A stretch of DNA of 64,000 nucleotides from an uncultured Pseudomonadota bacterium (GTDB lineage: Bacteria > Pseudomonadota > Gammaproteobacteria > Methylococcales > Methylomonadaceae): the NCBI GenBank assembly GCA_903928965.1, contig CAIYSZ010000087.1, positions 1 through 64,000 of the forward strand, read 5' to 3'. The notes below the pieces were generated by a model. It had not been told where the DNA came from. It saw only the letters and a list, made by a program, of their open reading frames with translations, and ran no database searches. The position numbers and the translations under genes were made by a program. Positions 15,336 through 23,730 of this stretch are shown here, piece by piece; position 1 is the first letter of the stretch, and each line of letters begins with the position of its first letter.

Positions 15336-15863
15336 ATGAAACGCATGCCGAAAAAACAACTAACCGCCGCTGCCTTGTTGGCGTTGGCCGGCTGCGCGCC
15401 GATGCCGGTATACCGGCATGCCGGGCCATATTATGGCCCGCAACCGTCCGCGCCGTACCCGATTCCCGAGACGGCGGCGCCTTACTCATACTATGATTCG
15501 GTCCCCAGTACCTTGATTGAGCCCGTTCCTGTCCCGATTCCGGGCGGCGGGTGGGGGAGACCTTACCCATTTAGCGGGCAGGCATTCAGAGGGCAAGAGT
15601 TTAGAGGACAAGAATTTAGAGAGCCGGAATCCAGAGGGCAGGAATTCAGAGAGCAAGAGTTTAGAGGGCAAGAATTCAGGGGACAAGAGTTTAGAGGGCA
15701 AGAATTCAGGGGACAAGAGTTTAGAGGGCAGGAATCCGGAGGGCAGGAATTCAGGGGACAAGAGTTTAGAGGACCTGAATCCAGGGGCCCGGAATCCAGG
15801 GGGCCGGAGTCTAGAGGACAAGAATTCCGCGGCGGCGGTTATCGGCGTTTTGGCCGGGAATAA
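15336..15863 (+). CDS. Lipoprotein with EFRGQ pentapeptide tandem repeats
   Basis: The predicted start gives MKRMPKKQLTAAALLALAGCAPMP, a lipoprotein signal peptide with lipobox LAGC. After about 75 residues rich in Pro and Tyr come about 17 tandem pentapeptides of the form EFRGQ, with variants ESRGP, EFREQ and ESGGQ, ending in RGGGYRRFGRE. The DNA repeats with a 15-base unit, many copies containing GAATTC, and is open in several frames, so overlapping track ORFs here are shadows. The repeat is alternately acidic and basic, probably disordered, and should vary in length between strains. The track start at 15312 is a TTG; I prefer ATG 15336. Function unknown; cell-envelope location is inferred. 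Confidence 0.6.
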   Translation: MKRMPKKQLTAAALLALAGCAPMPVYRHAGPYYGPQPSAPYPIPETAAPYSYYDSVPSTLIEPVPVPIPGGGWGRPYPFSGQAFRGQEFRGQEFREPESRGQEFREQEFRGQEFRGQEFRGQEFRGQEFRGQESGGQEFRGQEFRGPESRGPESRGPESRGQEFRGGGYRRFGRE

Positions 15864-15881
15864 CAAATAAAGGCGGTGATT

Positions 15882-16634
15882 ATGCGTAATATCCGATTCA
15901 TTTTAGTCATGAGTTTTTTCTTGCTTTACGGCCCGCCGGCGCGCGCCGACAATTTGCAGGACTTGACCCAGCGCGCGGAGCAGGGCGACGCCAAGGCGCA
16001 AACCGATTTAGGGGTAAAATACGTCACCGGCGATGGCGTCGCCAGTAATTATGAAGCCGCCGAGAAATGGTTCAAGGCGGCGGCGGCGCAAGGCGAACCG
16101 CTGGCCGAATACAATCTGGGTCTCATGTACTCTCGCGGCGAAGGTTTTCCGCCCAATGCGCTGGAAGCGGGTAAATGGTTTTTGAAATCCGCGGAACACG
16201 GCGACGCCGAGGCGCGCTATACCTTGGGCGTGATGTATCTGGAAGGTTACGGCGCCCCCCGCAACTACCGGCAAGCGGCGCATTGGTTGCAATTGGCGGC
16301 GGAAAAAGGCCACCACAACGCGCAAGCGTACTTGGGCTTAATGCATTTGCATGGCCTAGGGGTGGATAAACAGCCGGAAACCGCGGTGCATTGGCTGCGG
16401 TTGGCCGCCGAACAAAGCAATCCGTTGGCGCAATATGAATTAGGTTTATGCTATGAATCGGGCGAGGGCGCGCCCAAGGATCAGGAGCAAGCTTATGTTT
16501 GGTTCTCCTTGGCCGCGGCGCAAGGCGAACTGAACGCGCGCGCGGCGATGGACAAGCTGGAAACTGAATTGAGCGCCAGTCAACTTACAAAAGCGCAACA
16601 ACGAGCCGGCGAGATGCGGCAAATAAATCATTAG
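15882..16634 (+). CDS. Secreted Sel1-repeat (TPR-like) protein
   Basis: After a signal peptide (IRFILVMSFFLLYGPPARA) the protein of about 250 residues is built from five to six Sel1 repeats. Examples are GDAKAQTDLGVKYVTGDGVASNYEAAEKWFKAAA and GDAEARYTLGVMYLEGYGAPRNYRQAAHWLQLAA. Sel1 repeats form alpha-solenoids that mediate protein contacts, often in envelope stress or secretion. The ATG at 15882 has AAAGGCGG upstream; the track's GTG at 15876 is less likely. It follows the repeat lipoprotein by 18 bases and precedes the PepSY-like gene on the same strand. The binding partner cannot be inferred. Confidence 0.85.
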   Translation: MRNIRFILVMSFFLLYGPPARADNLQDLTQRAEQGDAKAQTDLGVKYVTGDGVASNYEAAEKWFKAAAAQGEPLAEYNLGLMYSRGEGFPPNALEAGKWFLKSAEHGDAEARYTLGVMYLEGYGAPRNYRQAAHWLQLAAEKGHHNAQAYLGLMHLHGLGVDKQPETAVHWLRLAAEQSNPLAQYELGLCYESGEGAPKDQEQAYVWFSLAAAQGELNARAAMDKLETELSASQLTKAQQRAGEMRQINH

Positions 16635-16663
16635 GTAAATATATAATTAAAATAAGGAGCAAT

Positions 16664-17152
16664 ATGCGGAAAATAAAAATAAATTCCCGGAACATTATCA
16701 ATTCCTTGGGCCTCGCGTTGATGATGGGGTTGGCCGCGTCCGCCGCGCAAGCCGAATCGGCGCCCGTGCCGGATAAGGTGCGGGCGGATATTCTGAAACG
16801 GCATCCTAGCGCGCAGGATTTGCAAGCCAGCCATGAGGTGCATTTTAAGCGTAAGCTATTGGAAGTGAGCTTCAAAGTAGAAGGCGAGGAGCAACCTTTG
16901 CTAGAGCTGTTCCGGGAAGATGGGCATTTGTTTAGTAATGAATTGTTGGTTGACGATATCAGCGAAGCGTCCACCGCGGTGAAACAGGCTTTGGACAACG
17001 CTTATCCCGGCAATCAAATTAAAAGAATCGAAATGGTCGCCAATCCCAATGGCGTCGGCGAAGAGTACGAAATTTACATCCAGGCCGGCGGCGCGAATTG
17101 GAAGGTGTCGATCAACGAAAAAGGCGAAATCGTGCAAAGAGACGGCTGGTAG
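16664..17152 (+). CDS. Periplasmic PepSY-like domain protein
   Basis: The 162-residue protein has a signal peptide ending in SAAQA, then two PepSY-like (DUF2874-type) units. Features are VRADILKRHPSAQDLQASHEV with a following strand pair (LLEVSFKVEG), and later VKQALDNAYPGNQIKRIEMV with EYEIYIQAGGANWKVSINEKGEIV. Such domains occur in small periplasmic proteins thought to bind or inhibit partners. AAGGAG eight bases before the ATG is a good ribosome binding site. It is the last plus-strand gene of this run; the next genes are convergent. Confidence 0.75.
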   Translation: MRKIKINSRNIINSLGLALMMGLAASAAQAESAPVPDKVRADILKRHPSAQDLQASHEVHFKRKLLEVSFKVEGEEQPLLELFREDGHLFSNELLVDDISEASTAVKQALDNAYPGNQIKRIEMVANPNGVGEEYEIYIQAGGANWKVSINEKGEIVQRDGW

Positions 17153-17160
17153 GCCGTGAT

Positions 17161-17670
17161 TCATTTCGCATCGCCTGTTAATTTCCCGATTTCATTTTTG
17201 AGATGGTTGATTAACTCTCCGGCGATGCGATTTTGGTCTTTCAAAAGATGCGGGGCCTCGGGATTTAGGGTAAGCGCGTGATGGATGGCTTGGTAAGCTT
17301 CTTCAAATCGTTTGCTCGTTTCCAATAGCATGGCTTTAAACTGAAAATATTCGGTCTTCTCCGGCTCAAGCCGGATGGCTTCATTTAAACTTTGCAAGGC
17401 CTCGTTTAAATTTTCCTGTTTAGCCTGCAACAGGGCGAGGTTGAAAAATTCTTCCGGATCGTGGGCGCGGTAGCTTACCACTTGTTGCGCATGGCTTACC
17501 GCTTCGGCGTCGCTTTTCGCCCGGTCGCGCAATTCGCGGTATTTAGCCGCCTGCAATTGGCGGTTGGCGGCTTCCAACATTTCTAAAGACCATTCGGGAT
17601 GAGTTTCCAGTTGCCGCGCAATCAAGGTTAATACAGGGGTATAAGTTTCTAGGCATTCTTTATTTAACAT
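17161..17670 (-). CDS. TPR-containing cytoplasmic protein
   Basis: The 169-residue protein has no signal peptide. It contains tetratricopeptide-like helices: PEEFFNLALLQAKQENLNEALQSLNEAIRLEPEKTEYFQFKAMLLETSKRFEEAYQAIHHALTLNPEAPHLL spans about two TPR units (residues 85-155). The N-terminal half is helical without a clear motif. It starts 20 bases after the stop of the glycosyltransferase-methyltransferase gene on the same strand, suggesting one transcript, perhaps as a scaffold or partner. Specific function unknown. Confidence 0.65.
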   Translation of the reverse strand: MLNKECLETYTPVLTLIARQLETHPEWSLEMLEAANRQLQAAKYRELRDRAKSDAEAVSHAQQVVSYRAHDPEEFFNLALLQAKQENLNEALQSLNEAIRLEPEKTEYFQFKAMLLETSKRFEEAYQAIHHALTLNPEAPHLLKDQNRIAGELINHLKNEIGKLTGDAK

Positions 17671-17690
17671 GGTGGACGGCTCCCCGCGTA

Positions 17691-19265
17691 TTAACGGTGA
17701 TCGGTGGCTACGGTTAAAAGATCAATGATTATCTCGTTGAGCGCCGCGGCATTTTCAACCCGGAATTCCGCCATGCGTCCGACGATGGACAAAGGAGTGA
17801 TGTATTTTTCCACGAGATGATAATAAGGACGGTCTAGGTAGTCGTCAAACAAAATGATGGTTCCCGGCTTAGCGAAAATCAGGCTGACTAGAAAACAGGA
17901 AACCCGGAAGCGGCCGTCTATTAATACTAAATCCGGCGTCAGGTTTTGACTGATCAATGCCTCCCAGGGCGCTACGCAATATTTAGGCCATAAATTGGCG
18001 GAGCTTTTGTCGACCGGATTACCCCATTCCTTGGTTTCCCCGATATTGACGTAATAACAATTGATAACCGAATCCGGAAACAATTCGTCGATTTTGTCTT
18101 TAACGGCCGACAAGAAACCCTGGTCGGAATCCACGGAATGAATTTCCGGAACCCCCAGCCGGGCCATTAGCACCGAGCTTCCGCCAGCGCCGAATTCCAG
18201 AAATACTTTGGCGAATTGCGCATGCCGGGCCAATAGCTCAACGCCCTCCGGTTCCATGTGCGGGGTTTCGAGTATGTCCGATTTTGACCAGATTTTTCCG
18301 GTTGTATTGGGGGCGTCGGATTTTTGACTGTTCGGCGGGGTCAGATTTTCCGGATTAAAATCGCCGGTCGCGAGTTTTTCCTGCCAAATAGCCGAAAATT
18401 CCGGATTCGAGTAATCACATGCATCAGGATCGATGACGCATTCATTAAGTTGATATTGGTAGATTCCTTGCCGGCTGGCTTCGCTCAATTCGGTGGCGGC
18501 GTCCATGGGTTGCCGGCAAATTACCGTGTCGCCATGGCCTAGGGGAAGGCCGTAATTAGCGTAGCTGGAAATTCGGCAAGCCCCCAAGGCGACGGTTGCG
18601 CATTGTTTGATATAGTCTTGGCTGGAAGACTTAGGCTGAAAGCCAAGCAAGTTTAGCCAAGCGTAGACTAATTCGTGCGGCCGCTCGGAGTAGGGAACGC
18701 CGCGTATCACGTTCAGGTAGCAATCCACCAATGGTTGGCGCTTTTCCCAAAACCGTCTTGACAATCCGTAGCCATTACCGTGGCTCATAGGCCTGTAATC
18801 ATTGCTGCCGGCTAAGGAGTCAGCCGGCGTCGGCTTTGGAGCCCGGTGATGGGCCGAAATCATGCCTATCCGAGGGTCGTCGGCGAATTTATCGGCGAGT
18901 AAATGAATGGTTTGCAAATATCCGGGAGCGAATATGAGGTCATCTTCGCAAAAGACGGCGTAATCGTATTGTTTTTGTTGAAACAGGTAACGTTCGATAG
19001 CGTCGTAGTGCATGGCGATACCCAGGTTTGCCGATTGCACGATCTGGGTTATCGCCGGGTAATAGCGCTTGCGTAGATAGGCGGCCTCCGCGTGGCTTTT
19101 TTGTATCGTTTCGCTTTCGCCCGCCGCCAGGCCGTCTTGAAAAAGATAGAGGTCAAAAAATCGGTCTATCGATAGGCCAAGTATGCGTTGATTTAGGATG
19201 GATGGCAAAACCAGTTCCAGATAATGCGGCCTGGCGTAGGTGATGATGGCTAGCGCTTTTTTCAT
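17691..19265 (-). CDS. Glycosyltransferase-like and methyltransferase-like fusion protein
   Basis: The 524-residue protein has two parts. Residues 1 to about 330 look like a GT-A glycosyltransferase. They begin ALAIITYARPHYLELVLPSIL, with a FCEDDLIFAPGYL segment (the DxD-like metal site) and SHGNGYGLSRRFWEKR. From about residue 340 there is a Rossmann-like methyltransferase fold: FLEFGAGGSSVLMARLG, then EIHSVDSD, PDLVLIDGRFR and GTIILFDDY. This layout suggests transfer and methylation of a sugar on a surface glycan or glycoprotein; the donor and acceptor are unknown. It sits between a polytopic membrane protein and a TPR gene on the same strand. Confidence 0.65.
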   Translation of the reverse strand: MKKALAIITYARPHYLELVLPSILNQRILGLSIDRFFDLYLFQDGLAAGESETIQKSHAEAAYLRKRYYPAITQIVQSANLGIAMHYDAIERYLFQQKQYDYAVFCEDDLIFAPGYLQTIHLLADKFADDPRIGMISAHHRAPKPTPADSLAGSNDYRPMSHGNGYGLSRRFWEKRQPLVDCYLNVIRGVPYSERPHELVYAWLNLLGFQPKSSSQDYIKQCATVALGACRISSYANYGLPLGHGDTVICRQPMDAATELSEASRQGIYQYQLNECVIDPDACDYSNPEFSAIWQEKLATGDFNPENLTPPNSQKSDAPNTTGKIWSKSDILETPHMEPEGVELLARHAQFAKVFLEFGAGGSSVLMARLGVPEIHSVDSDQGFLSAVKDKIDELFPDSVINCYYVNIGETKEWGNPVDKSSANLWPKYCVAPWEALISQNLTPDLVLIDGRFRVSCFLVSLIFAKPGTIILFDDYLDRPYYHLVEKYITPLSIVGRMAEFRVENAAALNEIIIDLLTVATDHR

Positions 19266-19329
19266 GGTTGACCTATTGTTTGTGCCGTGTGTGTGAGCCG
19301 TAAACTTTTTGCGCGTCAGGGTTTTTCAT

Positions 19330-20367
19330 TCAAGCGGACGCCGGCCAACACCAATGTTTCCATTTGCATAAATCCTTATACAATTCCGGCCACATAAAAT
19401 AGTCTAGCCCCGACCAAGAGTAGGCAGGAATCAATTGCACCAAAACACAGAGTATGAGTACTTTCATGGCGCTGGGGGCTGGGTTGCGTCGGTTTTGCGC
19501 GCCGATCAACACAATGGGCAGGCTAATCAGGGTGAATACGCGGGTGACGTCGGTGGTCGCTAGGGCGGCGGCGGCTAAAATCAGTAACCAAGCGAGCATC
19601 AATAGGCCGCGGCCGCGGATAGTGATCGGCGCTAACAGCAGCCAGCCGCAGAAAGGCGCGAAAGCCACCGGTGCGTAAAGCAAGTTGCGTTGAATGAATT
19701 GAGGCAGATGCGTGCGCAGATAATCCAGCCGGTCGTGATAGTCGAAACCGAGTAACAGTTTGTATAAAAAAAACACAACGGCGGCCAGGCCTAAACTGCC
19801 GAGGACGGCAAGATACTCGTGTCGGGACCATCGATGCAAGAGACAGTATTGCGCCGCTATATAGGATAGGCCGATAAAAAAGGATTGTTGCGGATGCCAC
19901 AAGCCGATCAAGAAAAAACAGGCTCCAATCACCTGTGGCTTGCGGCTGGCGCAGGCGACGACAATGAGGCTAATGACCAGTCCGTCGCCAAGGCCGATGT
20001 TTTGCACGGCGATTTTCAAGGCCGGCGTCAGGAATACGGCAATCAGGCTTAAATAGCCGATCGCCGAGGCGCTCAGTAGTAGGCCGCAAACCGGGGACAA
20101 GGCTAATAGACCAAAAACCAGCCCTATGCTGATGATGTCGCCGGGAAGTAGTTTTAACAGCAGCACTTTTAACGGGGAATCCAGGTTGTATTGTATTAAT
20201 TCGTTGAAACCTGGATTTTCAATGCTCAAGTTATTGGCTATGGCCATTAATACGGAACCGTCGCTGAAGCGGAAACCGGCGGCGAACAGCAGCAGGCCTA
20301 GGGCAAGCAGAAGTCGTGACGTCCGGATTGGCAGGTGTTGTAAAAAATGCCCGTTGGCGCTATTCAT
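19330..20367 (-). CDS. Polytopic inner-membrane protein, unknown
   Basis: The protein of about 345 residues has roughly eight to ten hydrophobic helices, for example LLLALGLLLFAAGFRF, IISIGLVFGLLALSPVCGLLL and GLLMLAWLLILAAAALATTDVTRVFTLISLPIVLIGA. The size and the TTDVTRVF motif before a late helix are reminiscent of membrane glycosyltransferases or integral membrane proteins of glycan pathways, but I see no diagnostic active site. The track begins at TTG 20376; I chose ATG 20367. It lies 64 bases upstream of the glycosyltransferase-methyltransferase gene, so a joint role in glycan export or synthesis is possible. Confidence 0.6.
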   Translation of the reverse strand: MNSANGHFLQHLPIRTSRLLLALGLLLFAAGFRFSDGSVLMAIANNLSIENPGFNELIQYNLDSPLKVLLLKLLPGDIISIGLVFGLLALSPVCGLLLSASAIGYLSLIAVFLTPALKIAVQNIGLGDGLVISLIVVACASRKPQVIGACFFLIGLWHPQQSFFIGLSYIAAQYCLLHRWSRHEYLAVLGSLGLAAVVFFLYKLLLGFDYHDRLDYLRTHLPQFIQRNLLYAPVAFAPFCGWLLLAPITIRGRGLLMLAWLLILAAAALATTDVTRVFTLISLPIVLIGAQNRRNPAPSAMKVLILCVLVQLIPAYSWSGLDYFMWPELYKDLCKWKHWCWPASA

Positions 20368-20614
20368 GATGGACAAGAAAATGAGGACAAGAAATAGTGG
20401 TCAAGAAAGCTCGGTTAACAGTTTAAGTCCAGAAAGATGCGCTGGCAACGCAAAAGGCTATTGCGTTTAGGCTGTGTTGCAAAGCTTATCTTCGCCCGAT
20501 GACTAAGGCCGTATTTTAGCGGTTGCGGGGGGGAAATGTGGGGAATATATTCGGGCGGCGGTTCCCGATCCGGGCGTTTACGCGTCCGTATCGGGAAGCC
20601 TTGGAAGAACGGGC

Positions 20615-20947
20615 TTAGTTTTTAGGGGCTTCGTGTTGGTCGTGGCGGTTGTGATGAGACTGCATTTTTTCTAAATGCTGGGCGCGCAACAACTCAAGTT
20701 GCTGGTCTTTTAGGGCTTGTTTTTTTACCGGGTCGGTTTCGGCCAGGATTTTAGTGGATAAATCATGGATGGCAAGAATATGTTCCTGCATTTTCTTCAA
20801 ATGTTCGGTGGTTTTTTCGGCATTCCATTCGCATTTTTCCAACGGTTCCGTTTTGGCTATAGGTGACGGCGCTTTGGGTTGTTGGGCCAAGGCCGCGGCG
20901 GCAAATAGCGTCGCGCCGGCTAAAAATAATATTTTAATGAGTTTCAT
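20615..20947 (-). CDS. Small periplasmic helical protein, unknown
   Basis: The 110-residue protein has a signal peptide (ILFLAGATLFAAAALAQ) and a short Pro-rich linker. A charged helical region follows, with ECNAEKTT-like and His-rich elements (EKTTEHLKKMQEHILAIHDLSTKILAETDPVK and EKMQSHHNRHDQHEAPKN). The His-rich tail could bind metal, and helical periplasmic proteins of this type resemble the CpxP/Spy or DUF-type metal chaperones in outline only. AGGAA before the ATG supports the start. It precedes the thioredoxin-like gene's end on the same strand by about 110 bases. Confidence 0.55.
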   Translation of the reverse strand: MKLIKILFLAGATLFAAAALAQQPKAPSPIAKTEPLEKCEWNAEKTTEHLKKMQEHILAIHDLSTKILAETDPVKKQALKDQQLELLRAQHLEKMQSHHNRHDQHEAPKN

Positions 20948-21057
20948 AAGATCATTCCTCGTGTTTTTTAGTGGGTATAAGCTTTGCGCTCATTTTTAAG
21001 ACGCGATTCCAGACAGTTGGTTCAGTTTAATTCAGGCAGTGGTTGTAGGGTTAAAGC

Positions 21058-21543
21058 TTATACCAGCTCTTGCAAGGTAAGCCGCAATTGGGTCCAATCC
21101 AAACGGCCGAGTTCTTTTTTAATCAAGCGGCCGTTTTTGTCGAACAGAAACCAGGTTGGCGTCAGGTTGACGCCGCCGAAGGCTTGGTTAATCTCGGCTT
21201 GCGGGTCCAAGGCCACCGCATAGGGAATGTTCTCGCGGTTGGCCAGTTCGATAATCCGGTTGGGCGGGTCATACGGCATGGCGACGGCTATGATGGCGAG
21301 CGTGGGCAGGTCTCGCCGCAAGGCCGCGAGTTGCGGAATTTCTTCTAGACACGGAAGGCAATCGCTAGCCCAAAAGTTGATCAGTACCGCTTGTCCGGTC
21401 AGATCGGCCATGTTGATGGTTTCGCCGTGTATGGTTTTGAAGCGAATGTCTCCGCCGGTTCTGATTGAGCTAAACTGACGTCGTGTTTGAGTCAGGCCAA
21501 TGACGGCGAGCAGGATTAGGATAAATAAAATAATTTTTTTCAT
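21058..21543 (-). CDS. TlpA/ResA-like membrane-anchored thioredoxin
   Basis: The 161-residue protein has an N-terminal membrane anchor (KKIILFILILLAVIGLT) and a thioredoxin fold with a WASDCLPC active site (Cys62 and Cys65). The fold continues with GVNLTPTWFLFDKNGRLI, which contains the cis-Pro loop. Proteins of this group reduce or isomerise disulfides in the periplasm, for example during cytochrome c maturation. The loop Ser-Asp replaces the more common Trp-Cys context residues. The track adds three residues from a GTG at 21552; I chose the ATG at 21543. No cytochrome genes lie nearby, so the substrate is open. Confidence 0.85.
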   Translation of the reverse strand: MKKIILFILILLAVIGLTQTRRQFSSIRTGGDIRFKTIHGETINMADLTGQAVLINFWASDCLPCLEEIPQLAALRRDLPTLAIIAVAMPYDPPNRIIELANRENIPYAVALDPQAEINQAFGGVNLTPTWFLFDKNGRLIKKELGRLDWTQLRLTLQELV

Positions 21544-21669
21544 GAATCGCACTCACATTCAACGCGACTGATGCGGTTCGCTTTGCTCACCGGCATCCTA
21601 TGGAAAACCAGCCTACGGCTAACCTGATTATTATACAAGACGGCGCTTGGATTTGCGGGCGGCGGCGTG

Positions 21670-22233
21670 TTAGTCTTCAAGAAAATTATTAAGTTCCCCG
21701 CTATTGGCCCGCGGTAGTTTCACGGTTAGGCGGATTTTGTCGGCGAAGTCCTGGGCGACAATTTGGCCGTCTAATTTTTTCAGATGATATTCAAACGCTT
21801 GCATTTTGGCATAGTCCAGCGTAAAGCGTAGTTCGGCGTATTCGATGTATTCGGCTAGCTCGGCTTGCTCCAGGGTTAGCCGGGCGATGCCGCCATAGGC
21901 GCGGGTGAGGCCGCCTGCGCCTAATTTAACGCCGCCGAAATAACGAATGATCGCCAACGCGGCATTGATCAGCCGCTTGCCTTCCAGGTGGTGAAAAATG
22001 GGCTTGCCGGCGGTGCCGCCCGGTTCGCCGGCGTCGTGAAACCGGCAAATCAAACCGTCGGGTTCCAGAATGCGGTAGGCGTATACGATATGGCTGGCGG
22101 CGGGATGTAAGACATGCAGCTCTTGAATGAATTGTAGGGCTTGGCGTTCAGTTTGGCAGGGCCGCGCCTCGCCGATGAAACGGGATTTTTTGATGGTTTC
22201 CTCGTAGCGGGCGGCTTGTCGCACAATTTTCAC
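21670..22233 (-). CDS. yigZ: IMPACT/YigZ family protein
   Basis: The protein of about 187 residues has the UPF0029 N-terminal domain. Features are YEETIKKSRFIGEARP, then HIVYAYRI, the FHDAGEPGGTAGKPI motif and AIIRYFGGVKLGAGGLTRAYGG. A C-terminal DUF1949-like domain follows. YigZ/IMPACT proteins are linked to translation control, but the bacterial role is not settled. The track start overlaps the ABC ATPase gene; a GTG at 22233, 13 bases after the ATPase stop, begins the conserved part (KIVRQAARYEE) and is my choice. It follows the ABC operon on the same strand. Confidence 0.85.
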   Translation of the reverse strand: MKIVRQAARYEETIKKSRFIGEARPCQTERQALQFIQELHVLHPAASHIVYAYRILEPDGLICRFHDAGEPGGTAGKPIFHHLEGKRLINAALAIIRYFGGVKLGAGGLTRAYGGIARLTLEQAELAEYIEYAELRFTLDYAKMQAFEYHLKKLDGQIVAQDFADKIRLTVKLPRANSGELNNFLED

Positions 22234-22246
22234 GGGTCTTGGCGTC

Positions 22247-22978
22247 TTAAATGAGTTGGGCGATGGCGGGGCGGCTATCCAATAAATATTGCCGGAAGTC
22301 TTCAATAGGTTTGGGATCGTCGCGCTGCTCCGGGGACAAGGGAACCTGAATGTCGGCGCAAATCAGCATTGGCTGCGAGCTTAAAAAAATCAGCCGATCC
22401 GCCAGGGCTATGGCTTCCCGCAGGTCATGGGTGACAAACAGTACGCTGTGCGGCCGGTTTTGCCACAGCCGGTACAGTAGCCTGCGGATTTGCCGGGCGG
22501 TCGGCGCGTCCAGCGACACGAATGGTTCATCCATGAGCAACAATTCGGGATTGACGGCAAAGGCGCGGATGATGGAGGCGCGGCGTTGCATGCCCAGCGA
22601 CAAGCGTTGCGGATGCCGGTGTTGCGCCTCCAGTAATTGCATCTCGGCCAGTAATTCGTCGATCAACTGCCGCGGCGGCGGGCCGAGAAACGCCAGTTCG
22701 ATGTTTTGCCGTACGCTGCACCACGGCAGCAAGCGCGGATTTTGAAATACGTAACCGATATGGGCGGCGGCGGGCGGATGACCGCCTATGAGTATGCTGC
22801 CTTGGTAATCTTTATCCAGACCGGCGATCAAATTAAGCAGACTGGTTTTGCCGCAACCGGACGGCCCGACTAGGCACACGAATTGGTTGCTAGGTATAGT
22901 CAGATTGAACCGGCCAATGACTTGCGCGGCCGAGCCGGGGTGAAATTTTGAATGTATGTCGATTTCCACCCGATTCAT
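22247..22978 (-). CDS. NitT/TauT-type ABC importer ATPase
   Basis: The 243-residue ATPase has Walker A GPSGCGKTS, Q-loop VFQNPRLLPW, signature LSLGMQRRASIIRA (a variant of LSGGQ), Walker B LLLMDEPFVSLD and switch LFVTHDLREAIALADR. This pattern belongs to the nitrate, sulfonate and taurine importer family (SsuB, TauB). The ATG at 22978 overlaps the permease stop as ATGA, so the three ABC genes are translationally coupled; the track start nine bases earlier is less likely. Substrate is unknown, since no sulfonate or nitrate enzymes are adjacent. Confidence 0.88.
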   Translation of the reverse strand: MNRVEIDIHSKFHPGSAAQVIGRFNLTIPSNQFVCLVGPSGCGKTSLLNLIAGLDKDYQGSILIGGHPPAAAHIGYVFQNPRLLPWCSVRQNIELAFLGPPPRQLIDELLAEMQLLEAQHRHPQRLSLGMQRRASIIRAFAVNPELLLMDEPFVSLDAPTARQIRRLLYRLWQNRPHSVLFVTHDLREAIALADRLIFLSSQPMLICADIQVPLSPEQRDDPKPIEDFRQYLLDSRPAIAQLI

Positions 22979-23730
22979 CGCCGCCAACTCCGCGCTCGTT
23001 TATCCAGCGGATGCAAAACCAGCCATTCCAAGGCTTGAATCACGGCGATGAAGGCCACGGTATAGGCCAGCAGACTGGCAACGTCGAACATTTGAAAAAA
23101 TAAGTGCAATTGATAGCCCATGCCGTCGCTACGGCCCAATAGTTCGACCACCAATATGATTTTCCAGATTAAAGCCAGTCCAGAGCGGGAGGCGGCCATG
23201 ACGAAGGGATGCAGTTGCGGCCAGATTACCCAGCGTAAGGTTTTGCCGGGGCTAAAACGGTAGCATTGAGCCATTTCCTGCAAGTCCTTGTCCAGGCTGC
23301 GCGCGCCTTCTCGAATGGTGACAATGACGTTGGGCAGTTTATTAATCACCACGGCCAGGATAGCGGCCCATTCCTCCAGACCAAACCAGATGTAGCAGAG
23401 AATAATCGACACCAAAGCCGGTATGTTAAGAAATATTATAAGCCACTGGTCGAAAAAAGCGTCCAGTTTGGCGTTGACGCCAAGCGCCACGCCAATGGCG
23501 CACCCGATCAGCATGGCGATGGCGAAACTAATGATTAGCCGGCGCAGGGTGGCTAGCAGGTGGTGCGGCAGTTCACCGGACTGCAAGGCTTGCCATAGCG
23601 CTTGGGCCACGCGCGCCGGCGAAGGAAGATTCGGACTATGCAGCCAGTGCGCCAGCAAATGCCACAGGCCTAGCAGTAAAGCCAGGGATAGCAGCGGCAT
23701 GATACGCCGCCGCAAACCGGTATAAATCAT
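22975..23730 (-). CDS. NitT/TauT-type ABC importer permease
   Basis: The 251-residue membrane protein has about six helices. Its EAA loop, EMAQCYRFSPGKTLRWVIWPQLHPFVMAASRSGLALIWKIILVVELLG, is typical of BPD-transport permeases of the SsuC/TauC type. Its ATG overlaps the binding-protein stop as ATGA, and its stop overlaps the ATPase start in the same way. It is the middle gene of a compact binding protein, permease, ATPase operon on the minus strand. Confidence 0.88.
   Translation of the reverse strand: MIYTGLRRRIMPLLSLALLLGLWHLLAHWLHSPNLPSPARVAQALWQALQSGELPHHLLATLRRLIISFAIAMLIGCAIGVALGVNAKLDAFFDQWLIIFLNIPALVSIILCYIWFGLEEWAAILAVVINKLPNVIVTIREGARSLDKDLQEMAQCYRFSPGKTLRWVIWPQLHPFVMAASRSGLALIWKIILVVELLGRSDGMGYQLHLFFQMFDVASLLAYTVAFIAVIQALEWLVLHPLDKRARSWRR

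Noticed and set aside
15486-15870. Alternative long ORFs over the EFRGQ repeat region on both strands
   Set aside because: They arise because the 15-base repeat lacks stops in several frames. Only the frame with the lipobox signal peptide has a sensible start.
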